Shown here in pieces: positions 25,216 through 34,080 of a stretch of 64,000 nt of DNA. Position 1 is the first letter of the stretch. Every line of letters starts with the position of its first letter. The notes beneath the pieces were generated by a model. The model was given only the letters and a program-made list of their open reading frames with translations. It had not been told where the DNA came from and made no database searches. Source of the DNA: Streptomyces nojiriensis. Its GTDB lineage: Bacteria; Actinomycetota; Actinomycetes; Streptomycetales; Streptomycetaceae. The position numbers and the translations under genes were made by a program. Where the stretch lies: the NCBI RefSeq assembly GCF_017639205.1, contig NZ_CP071139.1:930001-994000 (forward strand), written 5' to 3'.

Positions 25216-25878
25216 ATGCCAGTGATCTGCGTCGGAGGCATGATCGGCATCGGCAAGACGAGTGTGGCCGAGCTGCTCGCCAAGGAGCTGGGCAGCGACG
25301 TCTTCTACGAGAGCGTGGACGACAATCCGATCCTTCCGCTCTTCTACACGGCGAGCCCCGAAGAGATCCAGGCGAAGCGCTACCCCTTCCTGCTGCAGCT
25401 CTACTTCCTCCAGACGCGGTTCGCCTCGATCAAGGAGGCGTACAAGCAGGGGGACAACGTCCTCGACCGGTCCATCTACGAGGACTGGTACTTCGCCAAG
25501 GTCAACCACGACCTTGGCCGGATCAGCTCCCTCGAGATGCAGGTGTACGAGGGGCTGCTGGGCGAGATGATGCGCGAGATCGACGGCCTGCCGTACCGCA
25601 AGGCACCCGATCTCATGGTCTACCTCAAGGCCGACTTCGAGACGGTGCTGCACCGTATCGGGCTGCGCGGCCGCGGTTTCGAGCAGGACGAGAGCCTCGT
25701 CGAGTACTACCGCACGCTGTGGTCCGGCTACGACGACTGGGTGCACAAGCACTACTCGGCCAGCGAGGTCCTCGTCATCGACATGAACCACACGGATGTG
25801 GTGAACAACCCCGAGGACGCGGCCCGCGTGGTGCAGGAAGTCAAGGACACCCTGGCGGCGGTCGCGCACCGGCGCTGA
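25216..25878 (+). CDS. Deoxynucleoside (deoxyadenosine/deoxyguanosine) kinase
   Basis: A 220-residue P-loop kinase. GGMIGIGKTSV is Walker A (residues 7-17), then VFYESVDDNPILP, FLLQLYFLQTRF, NVLDRSIYEDWYFA (the DRS/ERS motif with catalytic Asp) and LRGRGFEQDESLVEYY (lid). These define the deoxyribonucleoside kinase family, which salvages deoxynucleosides to monophosphates. ATG 25216 has a GAGG site upstream. It is transcribed alone. Substrate choice (dAdo, dGuo or dCyd) cannot be read from sequence. Confidence 0.9.
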   Translation: MPVICVGGMIGIGKTSVAELLAKELGSDVFYESVDDNPILPLFYTASPEEIQAKRYPFLLQLYFLQTRFASIKEAYKQGDNVLDRSIYEDWYFAKVNHDLGRISSLEMQVYEGLLGEMMREIDGLPYRKAPDLMVYLKADFETVLHRIGLRGRGFEQDESLVEYYRTLWSGYDDWVHKHYSASEVLVIDMNHTDVVNNPEDAARVVQEVKDTLAAVAHRR

Positions 25879-26078
25879 GCTCGCGCTTCACGGTCCGCCG
25901 TCGCGCGGAGCCCGTACGTGATCGGGCTCTCCCCGCTCCGCCGCGCATCCCCGGGGCCGTGGCGGCCCGACCCTGCCGGGCGGGCCGCTGCGGCCCGCCC
26001 AGGCCTTGGCCGGGCGGGGGCCTCGGGGCGAGCGGTTCGTACAAGACCGGTGCCGCCCGGGCGCCGGACACTGCCGCC

Positions 26079-26816
26079 ATGACCCAGTCCAGCGAAACCG
26101 ACGGCCAGGCCTCCGCCCCTCCCGCCCTCTCCGGGCCCCGGCCCCGCGACACCGGGCACGCTGCCCGAGCGTTCACGCCCGCCGCGGGCCGCTTCGCCCC
26201 CACCGGTCTATACGACCCCGTGGCCGCCCTGCTCCGCGAGCGGCTCTGGCGCGGCCTGCTGGCCATGCACGTGGCTCCGCGGCCGGAAGAGGTGATCGTC
26301 GACGTCGGCTGCGGCACCGGCTCTCAGGCCCTGCTCCTGCACCGCATCGAACCCGCCGCCCACATCATCGGCATCGACCCGGACCCCCGCGTCCTGGCCG
26401 TCGCCCGCCGCAAGGCCCGGGCCGCGGGCGCACCCATCGACTGGCGCCGGGGCATGGGCGACGAACTGGCGGACGGACTCGGGGCGGGCAGCGCGGACAC
26501 CGCCGTCTCCAGCCTCGTCCTCCACCAGTGCCCCCTCCCGATGAAACGGGCGGTCCTGGCCGCCCTGCACACGGTGCTGCGGCCCGGCGGCCGGCTGGTC
26601 CTGGCCGACTACGGTCTCCAGCGCACCCGTCTGATGCGCACCGCGTTCCGCGTCGTCCAGCTCGCCGACGGCCGGGCCGACACGCAGCCCAACGCCGACG
26701 GCATCCTGCCCGCCCTCATCACCGGGGCCGGATTCGACCGGGTGCGCGAGGCCGAGGTCGTCTCAACCGTCACCGGGTCCATTTCGGTGTACGTCGCCCG
26801 CCGCGCCGACGGCTGA
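26079..26816 (+). CDS. SAM-dependent methyltransferase (class I)
   Basis: A 245-residue protein. VIVDVGCGTGSQALLL is motif I (near residue 74), IGIDPDPRVLAVARRKA is the acidic ribose-binding strand, ADTAVSSLVLHQCPLPMKRAVL is motif II-like, and LRPGGRLVLADYGLQR is motif III. It resembles small-molecule methyltransferases of the UbiE/ubiquinone type. The 3' end overlaps the convergent AraC gene by 54 bases. The substrate is unknown. Confidence 0.88.
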   Translation: MTQSSETDGQASAPPALSGPRPRDTGHAARAFTPAAGRFAPTGLYDPVAALLRERLWRGLLAMHVAPRPEEVIVDVGCGTGSQALLLHRIEPAAHIIGIDPDPRVLAVARRKARAAGAPIDWRRGMGDELADGLGAGSADTAVSSLVLHQCPLPMKRAVLAALHTVLRPGGRLVLADYGLQRTRLMRTAFRVVQLADGRADTQPNADGILPALITGAGFDRVREAEVVSTVTGSISVYVARRADG

Positions 26817-27536
26817 CGCCGACGGCACCTGCATCACCCGCAGTACGGCCGCCGGAGTCATCCCGATCATCTCCCGCATCCGGCGGGTGAGGTGGGCCTG
26901 GTCGGCGAAGCCTCCGGCGGCCGCGGCCTCGGCCGGGCTGCGCCCCTCCCCCAGGGCCTCAACGCTGCGGCGCAGCTTCAGCCAGATACGCCGCCGCGCC
27001 AGCGGCATGCCCAGCTGCTGGCGGGCCAGGGCCCGCAGCCGCTGCGGCGACAGACCCACGCGGGCCGCGACCAGGTCCATGGGGACCGGCTCCGCCGGCC
27101 CCTCCGGCCCGTCCCGCCCCTCCAGCAGGGCCGCTGCGGCGAGCAGCCGCGGGTCCAACCCCTCCGAGGGCAGCGCCGCCGCCCGACCGAGCTCGGCCTC
27201 GTCCAGCCGGCACAGCTCAGGCACCGCCACGATCCCCGAACCGGGACCACACCGCCCGCGCAACCGGTCGGCCAGGGCCGAATGCGGCTCCACGAAGACG
27301 GTGAGCAGATCCCCCGCCGACAGCATCCGGTGCGCGGTCATGGGCGGGACGAGCAACGCCGCTCCCCGCACGACCCTGCCGTCCGGCCCGGCGAGCGCCG
27401 CCCCGCCCCGGGGTGCCAGGACGAGCTGGAAGGCGGCGTGCCGATGGACGGACCCTCCGGGCGACACCCCCCGGTACCACGCGTACCCCTCCCCCACCCC
27501 GAACCCCGGCCCCAACTCCCGCCCCACGCCAGGCAC
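26763..27536 (-). CDS. AraC-family transcriptional regulator
   Basis: A 257-residue protein. An N-terminal cupin-like sensor (VSPGGSVHRHAAFQLVLAPRGG, LVPPMTAHRML) is followed by a C-terminal double helix-turn-helix (MDLVAARVGLSPQRLRALARQQLGM and AAAAGGFADQAHLTRRMREMIGMTPAAV). GTG 27536 has GGGGGAAGG four bases upstream; the frame remains open upstream without support. The sensor type suggests a small-molecule ligand. The regulated gene is not evident; it is convergent with the methyltransferase. Confidence 0.87.
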   Translation of the reverse strand: MPGVGRELGPGFGVGEGYAWYRGVSPGGSVHRHAAFQLVLAPRGGAALAGPDGRVVRGAALLVPPMTAHRMLSAGDLLTVFVEPHSALADRLRGRCGPGSGIVAVPELCRLDEAELGRAAALPSEGLDPRLLAAAALLEGRDGPEGPAEPVPMDLVAARVGLSPQRLRALARQQLGMPLARRRIWLKLRRSVEALGEGRSPAEAAAAGGFADQAHLTRRMREMIGMTPAAVLRVMQVPSASAVGAAGDVHRNGPGDG

Positions 27537-27689
27537 CTGACCTTCCCCCCGTCCCCCGACCCGTGCGCCCAGACTGCCAGAGTCCTCCAAGTCCTTGCCG
27601 AGGCGGTCGAACTCGTCGACGATGCTTCCAAGCCACGGCCTTCCGGATCCCACCGGGCCCGGCCGGGGCAGGGGAGAACAGGGGAAACA

Positions 27690-28061
27690 GTGACAACGAA
27701 CAGCAATCCGAAGAAGCGCCCGATGGCCGCGAAGGCACTCATCCCGCTCTTCGTACTCGCCGGGCTGCTCTTGGGCCCCGCGGCAACCGCCTCGGCGGCC
27801 GCTCCGGCGGCCCGGCAGGCTCCCGCCGCCGCCGCGGCGCTACCGCAGAGCGGTCTCCGCGCCGGCGCCGGCGTGGCGACCGCGCTCCAGGCACCGATGT
27901 CGTCCCCGGTCCGGGCCACCACCGGGAGCAAGAAGGGCAAGAAGAAGAGCAAGAAGAAGAGCGGACTGTTCAAGAAGCTCTTGATCGTCGTGCTCGTCGT
28001 CATCCTGCTGCTCGTCGTCCTGTACGTGGTCCGCCGGGCTCTGCGCCGCCGGTCCGCCTAG
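27690..28061 (+). CDS. Small exported protein with Lys-rich block and C-terminal membrane anchor
   Basis: A 123-residue protein: signal-like N-terminus (MAAKALIPLFVLAGLLLGPAATASA), an Ala/Pro-rich spacer, then SKKGKKKSKKKS (residues about 82-93), a 20-residue membrane helix (LLIVVLVVILLLVVLYVV) and a basic tail. It looks like a protein inserted with the C-terminal basic tail inside. The function is unknown. The GTG start has an AGGGGAA site. The stop codon TAG is the TAG that begins repeat copy B, so the C-terminus may have been set by insertion. Confidence 0.7.
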   Translation: MTTNSNPKKRPMAAKALIPLFVLAGLLLGPAATASAAAPAARQAPAAAAALPQSGLRAGAGVATALQAPMSSPVRATTGSKKGKKKSKKKSGLFKKLLIVVLVVILLLVVLYVVRRALRRRSA

Positions 28062-28225
28062 GCCGTCTCTTTCGGATCTTGTCGGCCGAGCCCGCGGCGT
28101 CCGGTGCCGTACATGGCAAGGCGGAGGGGCGCCCGTGTACTGAACGTACTCGGGCGCCCCGACAACGCGGCCAGGTGCGGTGCCGGGCGTCGCGGGCCCG
28201 GCAAGATCCGAAAGAGACGGCCTAG
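28058..28225. repeat. Small inverted-terminal repeat element, copy B (MITE-like)
   Basis: A 168-bp element bounded by CTAGGCCGTCTCTTTCGGAT at left and its inverted counterpart (ATCCGAAAGAGACGGCCTAG) at right. The internal hairpin is CGGGCGCCC-type with a GTACTGAACGTAC loop. Both ends carry CTAG. It is the same as copy A in reverse orientation, with mostly single-base differences. It overlaps the stop codon of the gene upstream. Confidence 0.85.
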
Positions 28226-28379
28226 CCACCGGCCCTGCCGGTGCGCCCGCCGGGAGTCCGCGTGCGTGGCCCTACGGCAGCGCGAGCGCCCCGTCGATCC
28301 GTGCCGGATCGTCGAGGGCGGTGGTCAGCGTCGTCGGACGCGGAACCGGCTCGGACGGGCCGAGTCGGGGCCCGGCGTG

Positions 28380-28637
28380 TCAGTTGTCGGCAGCGCCGGG
28401 CAGCCGACGGAGTTCTACCAGGACCAGCGCGATCTTCACCGCGGTGGAAATCGTCAGGGCCTGGAGGAACGGCATACCCATCAGCCACAGGGCCACCGTC
28501 ATGACCGTGAGCACCAGGAACGCCGGGAGCAGATTGGTCCGCCTGATCGCGGTCCGCAGGTGTCCGGCTGGGTTCCGATGCTGATCCGGCGTATCGATCG
28601 GGCGCGCCTCGACGCCCTCCTCTTTGGCATGCGGCAT
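28380..28637 (-). CDS. Small two-helix membrane protein
   Basis: An 85-residue product with a charged N-terminus (MPHAKEEGVEARPIDTPDQHRN), then helices LLPAFLVLTVMTVALWLMGM and LQALTISTAVKIALVLVEL. Both helices and the internal charges look like a true inner-membrane protein. No family recognised. It stands alone, divergent from the zinc-motif gene at 28862. Confidence 0.6.
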   Translation of the reverse strand: MPHAKEEGVEARPIDTPDQHRNPAGHLRTAIRRTNLLPAFLVLTVMTVALWLMGMPFLQALTISTAVKIALVLVELRRLPGAADN

Positions 28638-28861
28638 TGGCTACTGCCCTTTCCTCGTTTCCTCGTTCTCGTCTCCGGGCACGAGCCTCGGGTCCGCCCC
28701 GGCGGACTGCCACCGCTGCCATCCGCCCCGCCGCCATCCGACGTACAGGTTCACCTCACCGGCCCAGATCCGCGGCGCCCTGCCCTCCGGCCGATGTGGG
28801 CCAAGAAGGCCGGCCGAGGCCTTGGCGAGGAGCCGGTACGAGCCGAGTAGCCTTGGGGATC

Positions 28862-29218
28862 ATGATCGTGAATCAGTGCCGTGCGAGGACGAAGCAGGGC
28901 GGACGGTGCCAGATCGAGGCGCGACCGTCGGGTTTGTGCCACACGCATGATCCGGTGGTGCGGTGCCGGGTGCTGAACGCCAAGGGAAAGCCCTGCACGA
29001 TCGCGACGGGCGGCGGTCCGTGCGACCGGCACAGGGGACAGCAACAGGCCTCTGTCGAAGCGGCCCTGAACCTGATCGCGTTCCACGAGCCGGCCGGAGC
29101 CGACCCCCTCTTCGCGGTCGGGGAGCACTCCTCGCCTCCCCGGGCCGCGACCGCCGAAGAGCCGGTCCGGATTCAGCTGTCGCTTGCGTTCGTGGCCCGC
29201 ACCATCAATCTCGGCTGA
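28862..29218 (+). CDS. Small protein with two Cys/His zinc-binding-like motifs
   Basis: A 118-residue protein. Repeat one is CRARTKQGGRCQIEARPSGLCHTH and repeat two is CRVLNAKGKPCTIATGGGPCDRH; both follow C-x(7)-G-x-x-C...C-x-x-H, the CxxxTKxGxxC...CxxH pattern of several small zinc-knuckle-like families (DUF5763-like). The rest is a helical Ala/Glu-rich tail ending QLSLAFVARTIN. ATG 28862 or GTG 28868 can start it. A nucleic-acid-binding role is conceivable, not shown. Confidence 0.6.
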   Translation: MIVNQCRARTKQGGRCQIEARPSGLCHTHDPVVRCRVLNAKGKPCTIATGGGPCDRHRGQQQASVEAALNLIAFHEPAGADPLFAVGEHSSPPRAATAEEPVRIQLSLAFVARTINLG

Positions 29219-29372
29219 GCCCCGCGAACGCCGCGACGCGGCGACGCAGCCCCCTGCGGTGGCCCTTCTGCGGAGCGGCGTAGGGTCGTCGACGAGGTGC
29301 TGCCACCGAACGGGGTTCGGGCAGGGGGGAATCGGGCCGACGCGCCCATGCGCGAAATCGGGGGAGACGGAC

Positions 29373-30164
29373 ATGGCACGCGAGATGACGGAGCAGCCGG
29401 CAGGCGCCCGGGACCGGGCCCGGCACGAACGGCTGTATGCGCTGGGCTGGGCGCTGCTGGGACTGGTACTGCTGGGTCTCTCCACCGTGGCGGGAATCCT
29501 GATTCCTCGTCAGATAGCTTATGAGGAAGCGTTCCTGGGAGCTCGGCCGTGCGCCGACACACAGACGGCGCGGGGGACGGAGGACTGCCTTCGCACGATC
29601 CGTGCCACCGTCCTCTCCGCTCAGGAGGCCAAGGCCGGCCCCAAGGGGGCGGACGTCTTCCGGGTGCGGCTGCAGGCGCCCGTTCCGGCTCCCGCCGACC
29701 GTCCGTTCGACCTCCGTTCGAACGGTGACCTGGCCCATCTCGTCAAGCCCGGCGAAGAGGTGGAGGTCACCACCTGGCGGGACGTCCAGGTCTCCGTACG
29801 CCAGGGCGGAGCCGGCGAGACGCTCCCCGGGCTGCCCGACGAGGCCACCATGTACGTCGGGCTCACGCTCGTCCTGGTCTGGGCTACGGCCGTGGCCTTC
29901 ATCGCCGCGTTCGGCAGCGCCCGCAGGGCCCGCTGCCACGCCGCCGGACGCCCCGTCACACCACGGGTGGGCTTCGGCTGGGCGAAGGCCCTGTCCATGC
30001 TGGTCGTCCCCATGGCCGTGTCGTTCCTTTCCCTCAGCATGTGGGACGCATGGACGGCAGCGGGCATGACGGTGGCCGTCTGGGCGCTCATCGCGTTCCC
30101 TGCCACGTTCGCCGCGCTGCGCTGGGACCGTGACGGTGAGGCGGGGCCTGCGCCGGCCCGGTGA
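29373..30164 (+). CDS. Membrane protein of unknown function, four helices
   Basis: A 263-residue protein. Helix 1 is LGWALLGLVLLGLSTVAGILI, followed by an extracytoplasmic domain of about 110 residues with two cysteines (CADTQTARGTEDC). Three more helices are TMYVGLTLVLVWATAVAFIAAF, ALSMLVVPMAVSFLSLSMW and AAGMTVAVWALIAFPATFAAL. The start ATG 29373 has GGGGAGA upstream. Not recognised beyond topology. It precedes the LRV gene on the same strand by 60 bases. Confidence 0.65.
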   Translation: MAREMTEQPAGARDRARHERLYALGWALLGLVLLGLSTVAGILIPRQIAYEEAFLGARPCADTQTARGTEDCLRTIRATVLSAQEAKAGPKGADVFRVRLQAPVPAPADRPFDLRSNGDLAHLVKPGEEVEVTTWRDVQVSVRQGGAGETLPGLPDEATMYVGLTLVLVWATAVAFIAAFGSARRARCHAAGRPVTPRVGFGWAKALSMLVVPMAVSFLSLSMWDAWTAAGMTVAVWALIAFPATFAALRWDRDGEAGPAPAR

Positions 30165-30224
30165 CCGGGGATCACCCCCGCCGCCGGTCGGCCGACGCCC
30201 GGCAGGGCCTGGCATGATGACCCG

Positions 30225-31721
30225 ATGCCCAACTCGCCCTCCGCCCTTGAAGATCTGTGGTCGCGCGGGGTCGCGGCCAACACGGGAGCCCCGGCCGGCG
30301 TCCTGCTGCGACTGCTGGATCCGGCCGCCGGGGAGGCCCGGCGGATCCTGTGCGCGCAGCGCTCGCTTCCCCAGGAGGTCATGGACGCGGCGGTCGCGCA
30401 CCCGGACGCCAAGGTGCGCCGGTCCTTCGCCCGCAACCCCCACGTCCCGGCGGCCCAGCGTGCCCGTCTGGCCGAGGACCCCCACTGCTTCGTCCGCGCG
30501 CAGGTCGCCTCCGGACCCCACCCGCGCCCGCGCCGGCCCCGGCCGCTGCCCGACGAGGCCCTCATCTTCCTGCTGACCGCCGAGGAAGGCGGCGACTCCA
30601 AGCTGCTCACGGCCAACGAGATCGCGCAAGAGCTCGTGTTCTCGTACCAGATTCCCGCTTCCTTCCGGCGCAGGATGCAACGGCACGCACACCCAGCACT
30701 GCGGATCTTCGCGGCGCAGCCGTGGTCCTGGCTCACTCCCGAGCATCGAAGGGCGCTGCTGGCCGATCCCCACCCGGATGTCCGGGCGTCCGCCGAGCGC
30801 AGTGCGCGGACGGCGGACCCCGCGGCCATGGAGGCGGAACTTCCGGAACATGCCTGCCACCACCGGTGGATGATCCTCAACAACTACGCGCTGTCCGATG
30901 CCGTCGTCGAGGCGTGCCTGGCCGATCCGGAGTGCCGGTGGTCCCTCGCCGGCAACCCGTACACCCCCCGCCACGCCTTCGCCCGGCTCGCCCGTGACGT
31001 GGACCCCAAGGTCCGTGAACGCGTCGCCGGCCGGGCCGACCTCGATCCCGCGCTGTGGGCGGCGCTCGCCGAGGACCCGGACGAGCGGGTGCGCACCCGG
31101 GCCCGGGTACAGCCGCTCCCCCGCACCCGGGCACAGTGCCAGGCCGTCGACCACGAGATGGGCCGGTGCGCGTACGACTGCGACTGCTACGTCCTGGAAC
31201 CGTGCGAGGATCCGGATCCGGACTGGTACCGAGCGTGCGCGGTGTCCGAGGAGGTGCTGCTGCGCCGGGCGGCCGCCAGATACGCCGGGCTGCCCGCCGA
31301 CCTCGTGCTACGGCTGGCGGAGGACCCCGACGAGGAAGTGCGTCACCGGCTGGCCTCCTGGCACCCGCTGGCTCCGGCCGCGATCGTCCTCGCGGCCTTC
31401 GTCGCCCGCCCCGCGCAACGCCCCCACCTGCTCATGCAGTCCCGGTTGCCGCGGACCGGCCTGGCCCATCTGCTCGGGCACGAGGACCCGGAGGTCCGGG
31501 CGCTGGCGGCCGCCGACCCGACCGGGCGGGCCCCCGTGGAACTGCTGACGGATCCGGACGAGCACGTCCGCCGGGCGGCGGCCGCCAACCCGCTCTTCTC
31601 CCGGGACACCCTGGAGACATTGCTCCGGGACCCGGCGACGGCCGAAGGCGCGGCGGCCAACCCCGGGCTGCCGGCCGTACGGCTGCACGCGTTGCTGGAC
31701 TCCGCACACCTGCCGCGCTGA
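30225..31721 (+). CDS. Leucine-rich-repeat-variant (LRV/HEAT-like) protein
   Basis: A 498-residue protein of repeating helical units of the form ...HPDAKVRRSFARNP, ADPHPDVRASAERS, ARDVDPKVRERVAGR, AEDPDERVRTRA, LAEDPDEEVRHRLAS, LGHEDPEVRALAAADP and LTDPDEHVRRAAAANP. About ten such units are seen. A cysteine cluster CAYDCDCYVLEPC lies near residue 320 and may bind metal; LRV proteins elsewhere carry an Fe-S cluster. These superhelical proteins act as scaffolds or binding platforms; the partner is unknown. Start ATG 30225. Confidence 0.78.
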   Translation: MPNSPSALEDLWSRGVAANTGAPAGVLLRLLDPAAGEARRILCAQRSLPQEVMDAAVAHPDAKVRRSFARNPHVPAAQRARLAEDPHCFVRAQVASGPHPRPRRPRPLPDEALIFLLTAEEGGDSKLLTANEIAQELVFSYQIPASFRRRMQRHAHPALRIFAAQPWSWLTPEHRRALLADPHPDVRASAERSARTADPAAMEAELPEHACHHRWMILNNYALSDAVVEACLADPECRWSLAGNPYTPRHAFARLARDVDPKVRERVAGRADLDPALWAALAEDPDERVRTRARVQPLPRTRAQCQAVDHEMGRCAYDCDCYVLEPCEDPDPDWYRACAVSEEVLLRRAAARYAGLPADLVLRLAEDPDEEVRHRLASWHPLAPAAIVLAAFVARPAQRPHLLMQSRLPRTGLAHLLGHEDPEVRALAAADPTGRAPVELLTDPDEHVRRAAAANPLFSRDTLETLLRDPATAEGAAANPGLPAVRLHALLDSAHLPR

Positions 31722-31745
31722 CCGGCACGGGAACGGCGTCGGCCG

Positions 31746-32705
31746 TCAGGAGGGCGCCGGCCCGTCGCCACGCGCGCCGAGGGCCGCGACGGCGGCGACC
31801 ATCCGGTCCCAGAACGGGCCGGCATCCAGGGTCATGGCCACGCGCGCGTTGTCCGGGCGGCCCGTGGAGTGGTGCAGGTCCACCACGGTGGCGCCGCGCG
31901 TGTACCGGCCGTGCAACTCCACTGCGACTTGGGCGTCCATGCAGTGCACCAGCCCGGGATCGATGACCCGGGCCACCGCCACGGGGTCGTGGAGCGGTGG
32001 ACTGGAGAACCCCCACAGCTCGCGGTAAGTGGACCCGAAGAACGTCAACAGGTCTGCGCAGATCCGCCCGAGGGGCGTACCCAGGGCTGCGAAGCGGGCC
32101 ACCACCTCGGGCGTGGCCAGTGCCTGGTGCGTGACGTTGAGCCCGCACATGGTGACCGGTACCCCCGAGCGGAAGACGATGTCGGCGGCCTCCGGGTCGG
32201 TGAGGATGTTGAACTCGGCGGCCGGGGTCCGGTTGCCCCGCTCCGTCGAACCGCCCATCAGGACGATCTCGCGGATGCGGGAGGCGTCCTCGGGATACCG
32301 CATCAGCAGCAGGGCGATGTTGGTCAGCGGCGCGGTCGGGACGAGGGTGACGGGTTCGGGATGCTCGGCCAGCAGCCGGTGGATGAGGTCCACGGCGTGC
32401 TCGGGGACCACGTCCACCGTGGGAGCCGGGAACATCGGCCCGTCCAGTCCGGTGACGCCGTGCACGTCGGCGGCCACGCCGAGCGGCTGGACGAGCGGCC
32501 GGTCGCAACCGGCCGCAATGGGGACGTCCGTGATCCCGGCGACCGTGCAGACCCGCCGGGCGTTGAGCGTGGTCTTGTCGAGGGTCTGGTTGCCCGCGAC
32601 CGTGGTGACGGCCAGCAGGTCCACCGCCGGGTCCCCGGCGGCGAGCATGATGGCGAGGGCGTCGTCATGTCCGGGATCGCAGTCGATGATGATCGGGACG
32701 GGCAC
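31746..32705 (-). CDS. Nucleoside hydrolase (IUNH family)
   Basis: A 319-residue protein. PIIIDCDPGHDDALAI at the N-terminus is the DxDxxxDD calcium/catalytic motif. VTTVAGNQTLDKT, LVPTAPLTNIALLL, EIVLMGGSTERGN, AEFNILTDPEAADIVF and SSPPLHDPVAVA follow, all family blocks. These enzymes split the N-glycosidic bond of ribonucleosides for purine/pyrimidine salvage. The GTG start has CAGGAG upstream and lies one base after the MFS stop, so it is the third gene of an ArsR-MFS-hydrolase operon. Confidence 0.92.
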   Translation of the reverse strand: MPVPIIIDCDPGHDDALAIMLAAGDPAVDLLAVTTVAGNQTLDKTTLNARRVCTVAGITDVPIAAGCDRPLVQPLGVAADVHGVTGLDGPMFPAPTVDVVPEHAVDLIHRLLAEHPEPVTLVPTAPLTNIALLLMRYPEDASRIREIVLMGGSTERGNRTPAAEFNILTDPEAADIVFRSGVPVTMCGLNVTHQALATPEVVARFAALGTPLGRICADLLTFFGSTYRELWGFSSPPLHDPVAVARVIDPGLVHCMDAQVAVELHGRYTRGATVVDLHHSTGRPDNARVAMTLDAGPFWDRMVAAVAALGARGDGPAPS

Positions 32706-32706
32706 G

Positions 32707-34080
32707 TCACTCCTGGCGCTGCGGGGCGTGGAACTCCAGTGTGCCGCCGGGCCGGTGCCCTGACCACACCGCCTCGCCCGGACCTCGCCGTTCGTTCGGC
32801 GACGCGGGACCGCTGCGGCGAAGCCACAGGAGGGATCCCGCCAGCAGTGCGGCGCCTCCCAGCAGCCAGGGCACCGGGCCTGGCCGGAGGGCCCCGGCGA
32901 CCAGTCCGGTGAGTGCTCCCACCAGTTGCAGGGCGAGGGACTGGACGGACAGCGCGGTGGCCCGGCCCGCACTGGTGACGCGGCGGTGCAGGATGTCGTT
33001 CTGGTTCGGTCCGGCGGCGCCGAGTCCGAGGTAGACCAGGCCGTAGCCGGCGGCCGCGAGCGCCAGGGCGCCCGCGCCGGCGGCTGCCGCGGTGGGGGCG
33101 AGCAGAAGCAGCCCGCTCGCGCCGGCGCCGAGGCTCACCACGACCGCACGCTCGCCACTGCCCGCCAGCCGGGCGGTCAGCGGCGCGAGCCGGCTGCCGA
33201 GACCGGAGCAGATGAATCCGGCGCAGGCCAGTCCGGCGAAGAGCACCGCCCCGGACTCCGACCCGCCGGTGACGGCCGCAGCACGTCCCGGCACGAGCAG
33301 TTCGATCACGACCAGCGCGCTGCCGGCCGCACCCGCGCTGAGGAAGACCCGGCGGACCAGCGTGTCCCGACCGCCCAGGCGCAGCCCGCCCACGACGGTG
33401 GCCGGGACGCCTCGGAGTACGTCACGCAGGGCAGCCGCCGGTCGGGGCGGCTCGGGCAGAGCGGTCACGACGTACAGCACGAAGGCGATCTCGACCGCGA
33501 CGCCCAGCAACAGCGGCACGGAAAGGGGCAGTACCAGCCCGGACGAGGCTTCGCTCAGCCGGGCGCCGAGGTCGGGGCCGGCTCCGAGCAGCCAGGGAAG
33601 GGCGCCGCCGAGCAGGGTTCCCGCGGCGAGCGCGGCGGAGGTCGCGGAGGAGCCGCCGGCCAGGCCGGGGCGCAGATCGGCGTCGGGCCCGGAGTCCGCG
33701 TGGACGGTGTCGACGTACCAGGCTTCGGCCGGCCCGCTGGACAGGGCACGGCCCGCACCCATGAGCACCATGCCCAGGGCGAGCAGCCAGGGGGCGGAGC
33801 CCAGGCCCACGAGGGTCAGGGCGGTCAGGTTCAGCAGGCCGGCGGCCACCAGGACGGTGCGGCGTCCCAGGACGTCGGCCAGTCCTCCGGTGGGCAGTTC
33901 CAGTGCTGCGGCCGTCAGCGAGTGCGCGGCGAACAGGCCCGAGACCGTCGCCGTGGTCATGCCGCGCTCGGTGAGCAGCAGGATGAGGGGGGCGAGGCTG
34001 AGGCCCAGCGGCAGCCAGAAGAGCACGCAGACCGTGATGTAGCGGCGGCGTGCGGCGGGTATGTCCAGCGGCCCGGTCAC
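32707..34080 (-). CDS. MFS transporter
   Basis: A 457-residue transporter with twelve helices. FWLPLGLSLAPLILLLTERGMT, LELPTGGLADVLGRRTVLVAAG and LMGAGRALSSGPAEAWYVDTVH are typical of the first half, and LHRRVTSAGRATALSVQSLALQLVGALTG of the second. The GTG start overlaps the ArsR stop as GTGA. With nucleoside hydrolase downstream, transport of a nucleoside or related compound is a reasonable guess; direction is unknown. Confidence 0.88.
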   Translation of the reverse strand: MTGPLDIPAARRRYITVCVLFWLPLGLSLAPLILLLTERGMTTATVSGLFAAHSLTAAALELPTGGLADVLGRRTVLVAAGLLNLTALTLVGLGSAPWLLALGMVLMGAGRALSSGPAEAWYVDTVHADSGPDADLRPGLAGGSSATSAALAAGTLLGGALPWLLGAGPDLGARLSEASSGLVLPLSVPLLLGVAVEIAFVLYVVTALPEPPRPAAALRDVLRGVPATVVGGLRLGGRDTLVRRVFLSAGAAGSALVVIELLVPGRAAAVTGGSESGAVLFAGLACAGFICSGLGSRLAPLTARLAGSGERAVVVSLGAGASGLLLLAPTAAAAGAGALALAAAGYGLVYLGLGAAGPNQNDILHRRVTSAGRATALSVQSLALQLVGALTGLVAGALRPGPVPWLLGGAALLAGSLLWLRRSGPASPNERRGPGEAVWSGHRPGGTLEFHAPQRQE

